Position numbers and translations under genes: made by a program. 62,400 nt of DNA from a virus: positions 1 to 62,400 of the IMG/VR virus record IMGVR_UViG_3300024518_003383. One strand, written 5' to 3'. The notes beneath the pieces are model-generated. The model was not told the origin of the DNA. It did not search any database and was given only the letters and a program-made list of their open reading frames with translations. How positions within the stretch are numbered: position 1 is the stretch's first letter; the number at the start of each line of letters is the position of its first letter. This document shows, piece by piece, positions 32,677-41,720 of the stretch.

Positions 32677-33266
32677 AGTTTCTACGCACCGCGATCTGTC
32701 CAGCGCCGAACATCGAGATCCCCGACCCGGTCAAGGGCGGCACGTTGCCCCACGGCAAGTGGTCGGCTGGAGTTATGAACGGCTACTGGGACCCCTACCT
32801 GAAGAGGGGGATGGCAAGCCGCGTCACGGTGGCGGATGTGCTCGTCGATCCATTCGACCTCCCCGCCGGCTGGGATTCCTTCGACGGGTTCGAGATGCCT
32901 TCGTGTCCGCACGTTGAGGTCCCGGTCGTTGAGAAGGCCCGGAAGTTGGAGACATTCAAGTTCCCCGACCCGCCCGCCGTCGACGGGCCCGACACGTGGA
33001 CGCCGCCCCGCTCGTGGGGGTGTCTCCACCTCGATGTTATCGACGCGATGCGAGCCGCCATCGAGGGCGTGAAGCCGGACCCCGACGCCCGGCGAGCATT
33101 GACCAGCATGCAACGACTCTTTGTCACCGCGATCCTGAAGGGCGCCACGCTTTCCGACGCTGTCGAAGCCGCGGGTTACCAGGCCTCAGACCCCGCCCGC
33201 CGTGCTGCCGACATGATGTCTCACGGCAAGATCCAGGCATCGTTTGCGACTGCGCTCGCGGAGTAA
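32673..33266 (+). CDS. Unknown head-region protein with C-terminal terminase-small-subunit-like helices
   Basis: A 197-residue protein. The first 120 residues are Pro-rich and look extended (GGTLPHGKWSAGVMNGYWD). The last 60 (RLFVTAILKGATLSDAVEAA, then GYQASDPARRAADM) have the homeodomain-like pattern found at the N-terminus of many TerS proteins. With another TerS candidate at 23595, this one may be a head DNA-binding protein or a second packaging factor. Confidence 0.6.
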   Translation: MKFLRTAICPAPNIEIPDPVKGGTLPHGKWSAGVMNGYWDPYLKRGMASRVTVADVLVDPFDLPAGWDSFDGFEMPSCPHVEVPVVEKARKLETFKFPDPPAVDGPDTWTPPRSWGCLHLDVIDAMRAAIEGVKPDPDARRALTSMQRLFVTAILKGATLSDAVEAAGYQASDPARRAADMMSHGKIQASFATALAE

Positions 33267-33269
33267 GAG

Positions 33270-33728
33270 ATGGCCACGCTTCACTACATAACAAGCGCCG
33301 ACCTCGTCCAGCGGTACGGTGAGGATCAAGTCCTCACGCTCGCGGACGAAGAGCGTACGGACGACATCGCGTCGCCGTCCGTGGTGCTCCGCATCGAGCG
33401 TGCGATCGAAGGTGCCGAAGGCGAGGTCAACGGCTACGTTTCACGTCGCTACGATGTGCCCGTGATCTCCGTTCCGCTTCCACGTCAACTGGTAGACATC
33501 GTGATCGATGTGACCATGTGGAAGCTATGCCGCGGCCCGACTCAAGAGGACGACGGGTTGCGCATGCGATACAAAGACGCACGGAAGACCCTCGAAGGCA
33601 TCGCCAGCGGGACGATATCCCTAGGCATCCCCGACCCCGACGCCGGTGGGGGGAACTTCGTCACGACCACTGGCATCGCCACGGCCGACCGCGAGCGCGC
33701 GAAGAAGAACCTGGATCAGATTTTCTGA
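33270..33728 (+). CDS. Head-completion/neck protein (DUF1320, Mu gp36-like)
   Basis: A 152-residue helical protein; YVSRRYDVPV with a preceding IERAIEGAEGEVNGY is diagnostic for DUF1320. Members form the adaptor or neck ring between portal and tail. Overlap TGATG with the next gene indicates coupled translation, the same gene order as in Mu (gp36, then gp37 neighbourhood). Confidence 0.85.
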   Translation: MATLHYITSADLVQRYGEDQVLTLADEERTDDIASPSVVLRIERAIEGAEGEVNGYVSRRYDVPVISVPLPRQLVDIVIDVTMWKLCRGPTQEDDGLRMRYKDARKTLEGIASGTISLGIPDPDAGGGNFVTTTGIATADRERAKKNLDQIF

Positions 33729-34174
33729 TGTTGCAGTTCGTCGCCACCTCTGAGTTCTTCGACCTCGCGCTATTGCAAGCGGAGAGGCTCGCAACGCTCG
33801 ACACTGCCGACCTCGTCGAAGACATGGGGGAGATGGTCGAAGAGCAGACGCGCGACCGCTTCGACACGAAGGAAGGGCCAGACGGCCAACCGTGGGTCGA
33901 CTGGACTCCAGCCTATGCCGCGTGGCGAGCAGGGCGAGGGGACGGGAAGCTCATTCTGGGCGGCGACTTGCTCGACTCGATCCACATGAGCGCGACCGAT
34001 AGCGAGGCCACGATCGGCAGCGAACTGATTTACGCGGGATACCACCAGAACCCCAGCGCGCGTTCGAGACGACGCGGCGCGAAGGCCCGCCCCTATCTCG
34101 GGATCTCACTCGACGACCGTTCGGCCATCGAGTCGCGCGTCGGTGAGTTCCTCATGGAGGCTATGGTCCCATGA
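33728..34174 (+). CDS. Virion morphogenesis protein (Mu gpG-like)
   Basis: A 148-residue protein with VEEQTRDRFDTKEGPDGQPW then W, LILGGDLLDSI and a terminal ARPYLGIS block, all typical of the phage virion morphogenesis (gpG/tail completion) family. It probably caps or joins the tail tube. In Mu gpG lies before the protease; here it sits after gp36, as in several Mu-like prophages. Confidence 0.88.
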   Translation: MLQFVATSEFFDLALLQAERLATLDTADLVEDMGEMVEEQTRDRFDTKEGPDGQPWVDWTPAYAAWRAGRGDGKLILGGDLLDSIHMSATDSEATIGSELIYAGYHQNPSARSRRRGAKARPYLGISLDDRSAIESRVGEFLMEAMVP

Positions 34175-34983
34175 CTGCCCTACTCGGCCACCACATCCGG
34201 GCGAGGGACGCGATCATTGCGGCCGCGAAGGGGATGTGGTCGCGCGACGCTTTCAAATGGCAAGCGTCGACGCCTTACCTCGCGGGCAAGCTCGTGATCG
34301 ACTCCAGCGTCAACGGCCCCGGTGAGTGGCATCTATACCGGCTGCTTGCGAACACTGCCGGGTCCCCGACCTTCGTCCCGGCCGAGTGGACCGACCTCGG
34401 AGTGGCTGGCGACGGCGTCGAGATTGCGAGCCACGGGGGGAACTTCACGGTCGAAGACATCGGCAAGATCAGCAAGCGCGCGCCGGCCATGCTGTTCTCC
34501 GTCCTCGCCTACCGAACGGACCTCCAGAAGTCTATCAGCCGCACGCGCTTCGCTTGCTGGATCATCTGCGAGAACAGGCGATCGCCTAACCGCTGGGACT
34601 GCGCGGCCATCCTCGCTTCGCAAGTCGAGTCATGGCTGGCCAAACGGTCCTGCAGGTTCGGAGACGAAGCGGACTCGCCCGTCATGTCGACAGCGCAGGA
34701 CATAGAAGCGGCATCCGTCTACTCCGCGAAGATGGAGACCAAGGGCTTCGGGTTGTGGATGGTCTCATGGTGGCAGGAGATCGACGTCGACTTCCTCGCC
34801 TCCGAGAATGAGTGCCTCGCGTTTGGACCGGACGCGGGCATCGGACCGGACGGGCCCGTCGACCTCGGAGACTTTGATACCGCGATGTTCTACATAATCC
34901 CGCCCGATAGCGAAGACATCGGGACGGACCCCAACTTCCCAGACAACGAGCGGGAAACATCCGCTGAAGTGGACCTCACGTAG
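34171..34983 (+). CDS. Tail terminator-like protein (DUF1834, Mu gp37-like) with N-terminal insertion
   Basis: A 270-residue protein. An inserted region (about 20-75) contains a carbohydrate-binding-like WQASTPYLAGKLVIDSS stretch followed by WTDLGVAGD. The DUF1834 part (about 85-230) has GNFTVEDIGKISKRAPAM and LASQVESWLA. The family lies between neck and sheath genes and is thought to complete the tail. The insertion makes it longer than the usual ~180 residues. Confidence 0.75.
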   Translation: MTALLGHHIRARDAIIAAAKGMWSRDAFKWQASTPYLAGKLVIDSSVNGPGEWHLYRLLANTAGSPTFVPAEWTDLGVAGDGVEIASHGGNFTVEDIGKISKRAPAMLFSVLAYRTDLQKSISRTRFACWIICENRRSPNRWDCAAILASQVESWLAKRSCRFGDEADSPVMSTAQDIEAASVYSAKMETKGFGLWMVSWWQEIDVDFLASENECLAFGPDAGIGPDGPVDLGDFDTAMFYIIPPDSEDIGTDPNFPDNERETSAEVDLT

Positions 34984-34985
34984 CC

Positions 34986-35252
34986 ATGAGCACAACACCC
35001 GAGAAACCCGAAGTCCGATTCCTGAAGCCCCGCATGCTCCCCGATGGGAAGCCCGCCACGGTGCGAGACCCGAAGACGAAGCGGAGGCTCCCGCCTGAAG
35101 GCGAGTCGAAGCCGTGGGATGTGTTCTGGCGTCGCCGCGTCGCCGAAGGTGGGGCCATAATCTGCGAAGAGCCGAAGCCAGAAGCACCGAAGCTCGCACC
35201 GAGGGCCGCGCCGAAGAAGTCGCGCGAGTCTGAGGACCCGTCCACCAAGTAA
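34986..35252 (+). CDS. Small basic protein between neck and sheath (DUF2635-like)
   Basis: An 88-residue protein. The middle (GESKPWDVFWRRRVAEGGAI) resembles the short DUF2635/gp38-type proteins that precede sheath genes in Mu-like phages. Lys/Pro-rich ends look disordered. It starts 2 nt after the previous stop. Confidence 0.65.
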   Translation: MSTTPEKPEVRFLKPRMLPDGKPATVRDPKTKRRLPPEGESKPWDVFWRRRVAEGGAIICEEPKPEAPKLAPRAAPKKSRESEDPSTK

Positions 35253-35310
35253 CCCGAGAGCCAACCCCGCAACCCGAGAGAACCGCCGAAGGCATAGGAG
35301 CTAACAGCAC

Positions 35311-36768
35311 ATGGCGATCGCATTCAACTTTATCAACGCGGACAACCGCGTCCCCGACATCCAGATCGAGTTCGATCCTTCTGGATCCAGTGTTCCACCA
35401 AGCAAACCGCACAAGGCGATCCTCATTGGGCAACGGACAAGCGCCGGCAGTGTCGCCGAAGGTGTCGTCAAGGGGGTGACCTCTGATCTTCAGGGCGACG
35501 ACTTCTTCGGCCAGGGGTCGATGCTCGCCGCTGAGATCCGAGCCTTCAGGTCAAAGGCCCCGGGGATCGCACTGTATGCGGTCGCGCTCGACGATGACGG
35601 TGCAGCCGTCAACGCGACGGGGACATTGACCATGACGGGCACGGCAACCGCGGCCGACATCATGAACTTCTGGATTCACCAGACTAGGATCCGCGTCGCC
35701 GTCGCTGTCGGCGACACCATGACGGTTGTTGTCGCTGCGCTTGCCGCCGCGATGCTCGAAGTGCCTGACCTGCAGGTTACGGGGGCGGCTGCACTTGGGG
35801 TGCTCACCTTGACCTCGCGCAACCCGGGCGAGGCCGCCAACGAGATCGACCTTCGCGTCCTGTACAACGACGACGAGAAGATCCCCGCGGGGTTGACCGC
35901 TGTTGTCGTGCCGATGGCCAGCGGTGCAGGCAACCCGGACGTCGGGATCGCACTTACTGCGATGGGCGGGTCGGAGACCTACGACACGATCGTCATGCCA
36001 TACCATGACGCCGCGAACCTCACCGCGATGGAGATCGAACTGGAAGCGCGATGGGGACCGGACAGGCAGAACGACGGGCTTTGCTTCACAGGTATCGTGG
36101 CCGACCACACGACAACGCAAACGCTCGGGGATTCCCGGAACTCCCACATGCTCGTTTTGCTCGGGTTCGGCCCGGTCCTGATGACCCCGTGGGAAGGGTC
36201 GTCCATCATCGCGGGCATTGACGCTGCGATGCCAAGCCCGGCTCGACCACGACAGCGCCGGGAGGTCACTGGCATGCTTCCGCCCGCAAGCGGGACGGAG
36301 TTCAACACCGCGGAACGCGAGCTTCTCCTACACGATGGAGTGTCTACCGTGCGCCCTGCCGCTGGTGGACGCATGCAGATCGAGCGCTTGATCACGATGC
36401 ACCAAGTAAACAGCAGCGGCTTCCAGACGATCGCGTACCTGAACGTCACGAAGGTTCGCACACTGTCCGTGCTCAGGTTCTCTATCCGGGCGTTCATTGC
36501 GAGCAAGTATCCGGACTACAACCTCGCGCCGAACGAAACCGAAGTGGCACCCGGAGCGGCAGTGGTCACGCCCAACACGATCAAGGCGGACCTCTTGGGC
36601 CTTTACGACTTCTTCGGCGACCAAGGTTGGGTGGTCGACAAGGCGAAGTTCAAGGAGGCGCTTCTGGTCGAGATCAACGACCTCGATCCGGACCGGTTGG
36701 ACGTGCTTCTCTATCCCACCGTCATCGGAGCGCTTCGCTTCATGGCTGGTCGAATGGTCTTCGCGTAA
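35311..36768 (+). CDS. Tail sheath protein (Mu gpL-like)
   Basis: A 485-residue protein. The N-terminal IQIEFDPSGSSVPPSKPHKA then ILIGQRTSAGS, the central GGSETYDTIVMPYHDAANL, and the C-terminal LSVLRFSIRAFIASKYPDY with a final VIGALRFMAGRMV block match Mu-type contractile sheath subunits. It forms the outer tail cylinder that contracts on infection. The CATAGGAGCTAACAGCAC leader is a strong ribosome site. Confidence 0.92.
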   Translation: MAIAFNFINADNRVPDIQIEFDPSGSSVPPSKPHKAILIGQRTSAGSVAEGVVKGVTSDLQGDDFFGQGSMLAAEIRAFRSKAPGIALYAVALDDDGAAVNATGTLTMTGTATAADIMNFWIHQTRIRVAVAVGDTMTVVVAALAAAMLEVPDLQVTGAAALGVLTLTSRNPGEAANEIDLRVLYNDDEKIPAGLTAVVVPMASGAGNPDVGIALTAMGGSETYDTIVMPYHDAANLTAMEIELEARWGPDRQNDGLCFTGIVADHTTTQTLGDSRNSHMLVLLGFGPVLMTPWEGSSIIAGIDAAMPSPARPRQRREVTGMLPPASGTEFNTAERELLLHDGVSTVRPAAGGRMQIERLITMHQVNSSGFQTIAYLNVTKVRTLSVLRFSIRAFIASKYPDYNLAPNETEVAPGAAVVTPNTIKADLLGLYDFFGDQGWVVDKAKFKEALLVEINDLDPDRLDVLLYPTVIGALRFMAGRMVFA

Positions 36769-36801
36769 CCCCGAACACGGACAGGAAAGGAAGAGAATCA
36801 C

Positions 36802-37149
36802 ATGGCAAAAGTAACAGGGGTAATCCAGATCAAGGTCGACGGCTCGCGCCAGAGGGTCGTCGATACTCCGACGATCAACTTCGGCGGGCTCGAAGGCGAG
36901 GCGGTCGTTGGCGACGCCTATCACGGCGAGATGTACAAGGTCGTGGCTGGCCTTATCACGTGCAACCTCGCGCACATGAGCGACACCGACATTGCCGCGA
37001 TGCAAGCGTGGCAATCCGTTACCGTCGAGTTCATTACCGACACCGGGATCACGTATGTGCTGACAGGCGCGGCAGTGGTCAACACGCTGGAGGTGAACGA
37101 AGGGAAGATCGAAGTCCAGTTCCGATCGGGCCCCGCCACTGAGGTCTAG
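36802..37149 (+). CDS. Tail tube protein (Mu gpM-like)
   Basis: A 115-residue beta-rich protein (IQIKVDGSRQRVVDTPTINF, VVNTLEVNEGKIEVQF) of the size and place of Mu gpM. It makes the inner tube. GGAAAGGAAGAGAATCAC precedes the start. A terminator follows, so sheath and tube form the end of one transcript. Confidence 0.85.
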   Translation: MAKVTGVIQIKVDGSRQRVVDTPTINFGGLEGEAVVGDAYHGEMYKVVAGLITCNLAHMSDTDIAAMQAWQSVTVEFITDTGITYVLTGAAVVNTLEVNEGKIEVQFRSGPATEV

Positions 37150-37178
37150 GGCACCGCGCAATCGGGCCGGAACCCGGA

Positions 37179-37220
37179 GCAAGGTCTGGACGCTGTCGCG
37201 TCGCGGGCCTTGCTTTTTTT
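37179..37220 (+). terminator. Intrinsic terminator after the tail tube gene
   Basis: GCAAGGTC (37179-37186) pairs with GGCCTTGC (37206-37213) and is followed by T7. The T-run also provides TTGCTT, a possible -35, 16 nt before the TAGCGT box of the next gene. Confidence 0.82.
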
Positions 37221-37230
37221 GTGCGCCGGG

Positions 37231-37236
37231 TAGCGT
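37231..37236 (+). promoter_or_regulatory. TAGCGT -10 box 6 nt before a GTG start
   Basis: TAGCGT-GGCATG-GTG matches TAGCGT-TGCCTG-GTG at 54439 in form and spacing. With TTGCTT (37210-37215 region) it makes a plausible promoter directly after the terminator. Confidence 0.5.
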
Positions 37237-37242
37237 GGCATG

Positions 37243-37902
37243 GTGTCGCCCATGCAAACCGAAGAGCCAACCCCCACAACTGAAGAACCCGCGGACGAAC
37301 TCACCGAAGACACGCCGGGAGCGTTGAAGGTCGACGGGGACTTTCTCGTCTTCCCGCTGTCGGGGCCATGGGAGCGACCGCAAGCTACCGACCCGAAGGA
37401 ACTCAGGATCCGCCGGGACGTGTACGTCGAAGACGTCGCGGAGCGCGACTTCTACAAGGAACACCAGAAGCGAGCGTGGGCGACAGCTCTGATCGCCGGG
37501 CTGTCGAATGTGTCGGAGGGGATGCTTCGTCGCTGCTCGCACGGCGACAGCGACCGGATCATGCAACTCGCGGACGCGATGGAGAGGGCGACGATCCCGA
37601 GCGAGTTCCACGAAGAGGACGGCCGGACGAAGGTCATCATCTCCCGACCTCTTCGGGACGCGAGGACGGACAAGGAGAAGAAGGAGCAAGCGCCCGGTCA
37701 CATCTGGTGGCGGACACTGTCGAATCAGGATCTGATCCGCGCGGAAGACATGGACGACGGCCACTTCGGGCAGCAGATGCATCTAGTGGCCAACGTCGCA
37801 GGGGTCCCGGTGTCTGTCGTCAAGCGCTTGCACATCGCGGACTGGATCGCGCTGTCGGTGGTCATGGAGAACTACCGAAAAAAAGGTCAGGCCTCGTCGT
37901 AG
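37243..37902 (+). CDS. Tail assembly chaperone, short form
   Basis: A 219-residue helical protein between tube and tape measure, where contractile-tail phages encode the chaperone that coats the tape measure during tail assembly. It ends shortly after an A AAA AAA slippery run in the 0 frame. The GTG is chosen because a TAGCGT box lies 6 nt upstream; an ATG one codon earlier and another at 37252 are alternatives. The N-terminus is Thr/Pro/Glu-rich. Confidence 0.8.
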   Translation: MSPMQTEEPTPTTEEPADELTEDTPGALKVDGDFLVFPLSGPWERPQATDPKELRIRRDVYVEDVAERDFYKEHQKRAWATALIAGLSNVSEGMLRRCSHGDSDRIMQLADAMERATIPSEFHEEDGRTKVIISRPLRDARTDKEKKEQAPGHIWWRTLSNQDLIRAEDMDDGHFGQQMHLVANVAGVPVSVVKRLHIADWIALSVVMENYRKKGQASS

Positions 37903-38039
37903 AGAACTACAGGGACGTGGCCGCCCATTTATTGTCTGGTAGTTCGGTCTCCTATTCTGACGTCATGAGCATGACCCCCGCGGAGGCGCTCGACCTCTTC
38001 AAACGGATCCAGAAGGCGCGGGCGAATGGCTGGAAGTAA
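37243..38039 (+). CDS. Tail assembly chaperone, long form made by -1 frameshift
   Basis: Slipping back one base at 37878-37884 joins the first 214 residues to about 51 residues of the -1 frame (ending ALDLFKRIQKARANGWK), giving about 265 residues. Two nested products with a shared N-terminus are the conserved plan (lambda gpG/gpGT, Mu gp41/gp42). The long form ends overlapping the tape measure start by 14 bases. Frameshift efficiency cannot be judged here. Confidence 0.72.
37878..37884 (+). other. A AAA AAA slippery heptamer for -1 frameshifting
   Basis: The seven A residues lie in phase as CGA-AAA-AAA, the X-XXY-YYZ form required for tandem -1 slippage. The -1 frame is open through to 38039, past the 0-frame stop. 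GAGAACTAC occurs just before and just after the site. Confidence 0.78.
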
Positions 38040-40443
38040 GCTCACCGCGTCGCTAACCCTAGGGATCAAGGCGAACCTAGGGGGAGCGAATCGCTACCTG
38101 CAGACGATCCAGAAGATCGACAAGGCCCAGGCGGCGCTCGTCTCTGGTGGCACGACGCGCGGGGGTGTGAAGCTTGAGTCGTCGGCGATGGCGAAGAGGA
38201 CGGCCGCGGTCCGGCGTTCTGCGAACACGGAGAAGAACGTAAGACAGGCCGCGGCGCAGTCCGTCTGGAAGACTCAGATGTCGAACATTGTCCGCGAAGA
38301 GCGGGCGAGGAAGACTGCGACCGTACGCGAGGAAAGAGACCGCGTGCGGTCTGTGCAGCGCGCCGCGAAGGCGGAGCAGCGGGCGAGGCAGCGGGCGCAG
38401 AACAACGTGGCGCGGTCGTGGAACCGCGAGCAGGCGAGGAAGCAGCGAGTCGAGGCGAAGTCGGCGTCGCGCGGGGGGAAGCGCGGGGCCTTCGGGTTGT
38501 TCGACCGTAGGAGGACGCCGGGCGGCGGGATGCACCTCGCGGCCAACGCTGCGCAGGTTTCCGCGGGAGCCGGCAGGATAGCGCGAGGGGCTTTCTCCGC
38601 GGTCTCCGTACCGCTGCAGGCGGCGCGCGAGCAGGGGCGATCTATCGCGGAGATCGGGACGCTGCTCGACGACTCGACAGATATCAGCATGAAGAGCGCG
38701 GACGCGGTCACGCGATCGGCCGCGCTCGAATATGGCAACGACGCGCAGTCGCAGGCGAAAGCCTATTACGACATCATATCGGCGGGCGCCGGGTCTGCAT
38801 CCGCCGCGGACGCGCTGCTCGCGGAGTCGAACCGGTTGGCCATCGCGGGCAATGCCGAACTCGGCGCGAGCGCGGACGGTCTAACGTCGCTGCTCAACGC
38901 CTACGGGCTCGAAGGTACCGAAGCGTCCCGGGCGACGGCGTCCCTCATGGCCGCGGTCAAGGCCGGAAAGACGACCATCCCCGAGCTCGCGACCTCGATC
39001 GGTCGGATTGCTCCGTCAGCGAACGCGCTCGGGATCTCCATGGAGGAACTCAACGCCGCGATCGCAACGACCACGAAGCAAGGCATCGACACCAACGAGA
39101 GCGTGTCGGGTCTGAAGGGGGCGTTCGCCAATATCAAGAAACCGAGCAAGGAAGCGAGGGAGGAAGCGAAGCGACTCGGGATCGAGTTCAACGAAACAGC
39201 GCTCCGCACCAAGGGCCTTGACCAGTTCATGCGGGAGATGGTCAACGCGGAGGGCTTCGAGCCCGAGAGCTATACCAAGCTCTTCGGGTCGATCCGCGGT
39301 GGCAATGCTGTGATCGCATTGACGGCCGGGAATATGGAAAGGTTCGGGGAAGCGCTCGCGGACCAGGCGGACGGCGCGGAGACTGCCGCGGCCGCTGTTC
39401 AGAAAATGATGGACACGGACGACCGGAAGATCCGGAGAGCCGAAGCAGCGATCGCCGACCTGAAGATCGAGCTAGGCCAGGGGCTTGCACCCGCGGCGCT
39501 CGATGTCGTCAAGCAGGTTACTCCGTTGGTGCGAGACCTCGCCAAGTTCGCTAAGGAGAACCCGGGCACGATCACGACGATCGCCAAGGCCACGATCGCT
39601 ATCGGGGTGCTTGCGGTAGGGATCAAGGTCGCGTCCGACGCTGTCCTCGTGTTCAACGCGGGTATGTCCGCGGCGAAGGTCGTCTTCCCGCTGGTCAAGT
39701 CCGGGGCCGAACTCGCGGCGAGCGGGATCAAGACGCTGGCCACGGAGACCGCTGCAGGGCAGGCGGCAACGAAGGCGCTCGGGACGAACCTGTCCGATAT
39801 CAGCACGAAGGGCGGAAAGGCGGGGGCCGCTGTCGGCGTGCTCGCGGCCGCTGTCGCCGGGTACACGATCGGGCAGCAACTGGACGACACTTTCAAGTGG
39901 TCGGACGCGCTCGCGGACGTTGCTGCCAATGCGACCTTCGCCGCGGACGAACTGATCACGCTGCAGAACATCCGGGACGCGCAGTCCCAGAAACAACTCG
40001 AACACCAGCGGCGCAAGCTTCGGCAGGAACAGGCCTCGCAGGATAAGGCCTTCCAAGCGGCGTCGACCCTAGGCGGTTTCGTCGGCGGCCTGGGCGTGAA
40101 GGGGTTAGACCAGTTTACCGGCAGGAAGGCAGAACGCGCGGCGGCACTCGCCAGCGTCGAAGGTCGGATCGGGGAGGAAGACGCGAGGAACCGAGCGCTG
40201 AAGAAGGCGGGCGTCGACCCGACAGACAAGCGCGCCGTGGCGGAGTTCGGACGGAAGCAGCGGGAAGCCTTCGGCGTTGGTAAGGCCTCGCCCGGAGACT
40301 CTGGCCCCGGCGGTAGCAAGGTCGAAGGGAACCTGGAACACACGATCAAGATCGAGGGTCTTCCGGATGGCGCTTCGGCGGTGGTCACGAAGACGAAGGA
40401 CGACACGGGAATGTTCCAGAACAGAGGGACGGCTTCGGGATGA
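38026..40443 (+). CDS. Tail tape measure protein (TP901 core)
   Basis: An 805-residue protein. Residues about 60-150 are a very basic coiled coil. Residues 190-430 form the TP901 tape-measure core (AYYDIISAGAGSASAADALL, GLTSLLNAYGLEG). A hydrophobic region at about 515-550 could cross the membrane during DNA entry, and Ala-rich helices end the protein. It sets tail length and leaves with the DNA. For this length a tail of roughly 120 nm would be expected (about 0.15 nm per residue). Confidence 0.9.
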   Translation: MAGSKLTASLTLGIKANLGGANRYLQTIQKIDKAQAALVSGGTTRGGVKLESSAMAKRTAAVRRSANTEKNVRQAAAQSVWKTQMSNIVREERARKTATVREERDRVRSVQRAAKAEQRARQRAQNNVARSWNREQARKQRVEAKSASRGGKRGAFGLFDRRRTPGGGMHLAANAAQVSAGAGRIARGAFSAVSVPLQAAREQGRSIAEIGTLLDDSTDISMKSADAVTRSAALEYGNDAQSQAKAYYDIISAGAGSASAADALLAESNRLAIAGNAELGASADGLTSLLNAYGLEGTEASRATASLMAAVKAGKTTIPELATSIGRIAPSANALGISMEELNAAIATTTKQGIDTNESVSGLKGAFANIKKPSKEAREEAKRLGIEFNETALRTKGLDQFMREMVNAEGFEPESYTKLFGSIRGGNAVIALTAGNMERFGEALADQADGAETAAAAVQKMMDTDDRKIRRAEAAIADLKIELGQGLAPAALDVVKQVTPLVRDLAKFAKENPGTITTIAKATIAIGVLAVGIKVASDAVLVFNAGMSAAKVVFPLVKSGAELAASGIKTLATETAAGQAATKALGTNLSDISTKGGKAGAAVGVLAAAVAGYTIGQQLDDTFKWSDALADVAANATFAADELITLQNIRDAQSQKQLEHQRRKLRQEQASQDKAFQAASTLGGFVGGLGVKGLDQFTGRKAERAAALASVEGRIGEEDARNRALKKAGVDPTDKRAVAEFGRKQREAFGVGKASPGDSGPGGSKVEGNLEHTIKIEGLPDGASAVVTKTKDDTGMFQNRGTASG

Positions 40444-41720
40444 CGTACCGCGACGAGATAAACACGCCATCGCTAGACGGCGTCGAGTTCAAAAACCTAT
40501 CAATCCGATCGACCATCGGACGGCGGACGGTTCTCTATATCTTCCCCCTGAAGGACGACGCGAAGGGGCGCGACCTAGGAGCGCGTCCGGACAAGTTCCA
40601 GATCTCCGGGGTGCTCGTTGGGGACTTCTATCATCTCGAACTGGAGTCGCTGCGCGATGTCCTGAAGAGCGAAGGCCCGTGGGAGTTCGTCCACCCGTAT
40701 TGGGGGATCTTCTGGTGTCAACTCGACGGCGAAGTAACGATCGTGGAAGACCCTGCGAAGGGCGGGTCCGCTTCCTTCACGATCCCGCTGGTCGACGTGT
40801 CGACGGCAGACTTCCCGCAAGTCTTCGACGACCCGGGGCCCGCGGTGCTGTCGGCGTACTACCTCGCCGTGGGTGCGCTCGCGTTGGACTTGGACGCGGC
40901 GCTGGCCTACGTGCCGCTGGGCGTCTCGCTCGAAGAGGCGGAGAAGAACCGCCCCGGGTTTCTTCAGTCGCTAACGAACGCGCTCAATAAGGTGGGGCAA
41001 GTCTTGGGGAAGGTGAACGGGAAAGTCGCGGGCCGGCTCAATAAACTGAACGACCTATCAAACGCGCTCAACGATATCTCGGCCGGCGTGACAACCCTTC
41101 TCAATACCCCGGGCGCGCTCGCGTCCACCCTCCAGGGCGTGTTGAACTCGCTGGTCGGGATCGGGAAGGCGTTTCAGAAGGACACGACCACGTCCCCGTC
41201 GGACGGCATCGCCCCGAGTGCGGCCGCGGACGCGACGCTCGAAGCGATGGGGGGCGCGGACATAGACATGGGTTCCGATGCGGTACCGCTCACGACCCCA
41301 TCGCGCGAGCAGGAGGCCGCCGCGCTTGCGGGGATGGAGACGTTCCTAAAGTCTGCCGCGGCTTGTGAGGCAGCTGCAGCGGCCGTCGAGTTGACCATGG
41401 CCACCGCGGACCAGGCGACGGACTACGCGGCGCAAGTCGGGGCGGTTCTCGTTGCGGGTGCGGAGGACGAAAACGCGAGCGACGAAACTTACCAGCGTAT
41501 GGGCGAACTCGACGCGGCGTTGCGACAGTACATACACGATGTGTCGGCGAACCTTCCGGCGCTCCGCGAGTTCGAGGTGGGAGCACCCACCCACGCGCTG
41601 CTCGTGGCCCACTGGGTCTATGGTGACGCGTTGCAGGATCAGAGCATTATCGACCAGAACAACATAGCGAACCCGCTATTCACCGGGACGGACGGGCCCG
41701 TGCTCGTGGTCGATGCCTGA
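40440..41720 (+). CDS. DNA circularisation / baseplate hub protein (Mu gpN-like)
   Basis: A 426-residue protein opening with the DNA_circ_N pattern (SLDGVEFKNLSIRSTIGRRT, then LYIFPLKDD). In Mu this protein binds the tail tip and was named for DNA circularisation; structurally it is a baseplate hub component. The middle contains an Asn/Leu-rich coiled region (LNKLNDLSNALNDISAGVT). ATGA-coupled to the tape measure. Confidence 0.83.
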   Translation: MTYRDEINTPSLDGVEFKNLSIRSTIGRRTVLYIFPLKDDAKGRDLGARPDKFQISGVLVGDFYHLELESLRDVLKSEGPWEFVHPYWGIFWCQLDGEVTIVEDPAKGGSASFTIPLVDVSTADFPQVFDDPGPAVLSAYYLAVGALALDLDAALAYVPLGVSLEEAEKNRPGFLQSLTNALNKVGQVLGKVNGKVAGRLNKLNDLSNALNDISAGVTTLLNTPGALASTLQGVLNSLVGIGKAFQKDTTTSPSDGIAPSAAADATLEAMGGADIDMGSDAVPLTTPSREQEAAALAGMETFLKSAAACEAAAAAVELTMATADQATDYAAQVGAVLVAGAEDENASDETYQRMGELDAALRQYIHDVSANLPALREFEVGAPTHALLVAHWVYGDALQDQSIIDQNNIANPLFTGTDGPVLVVDA

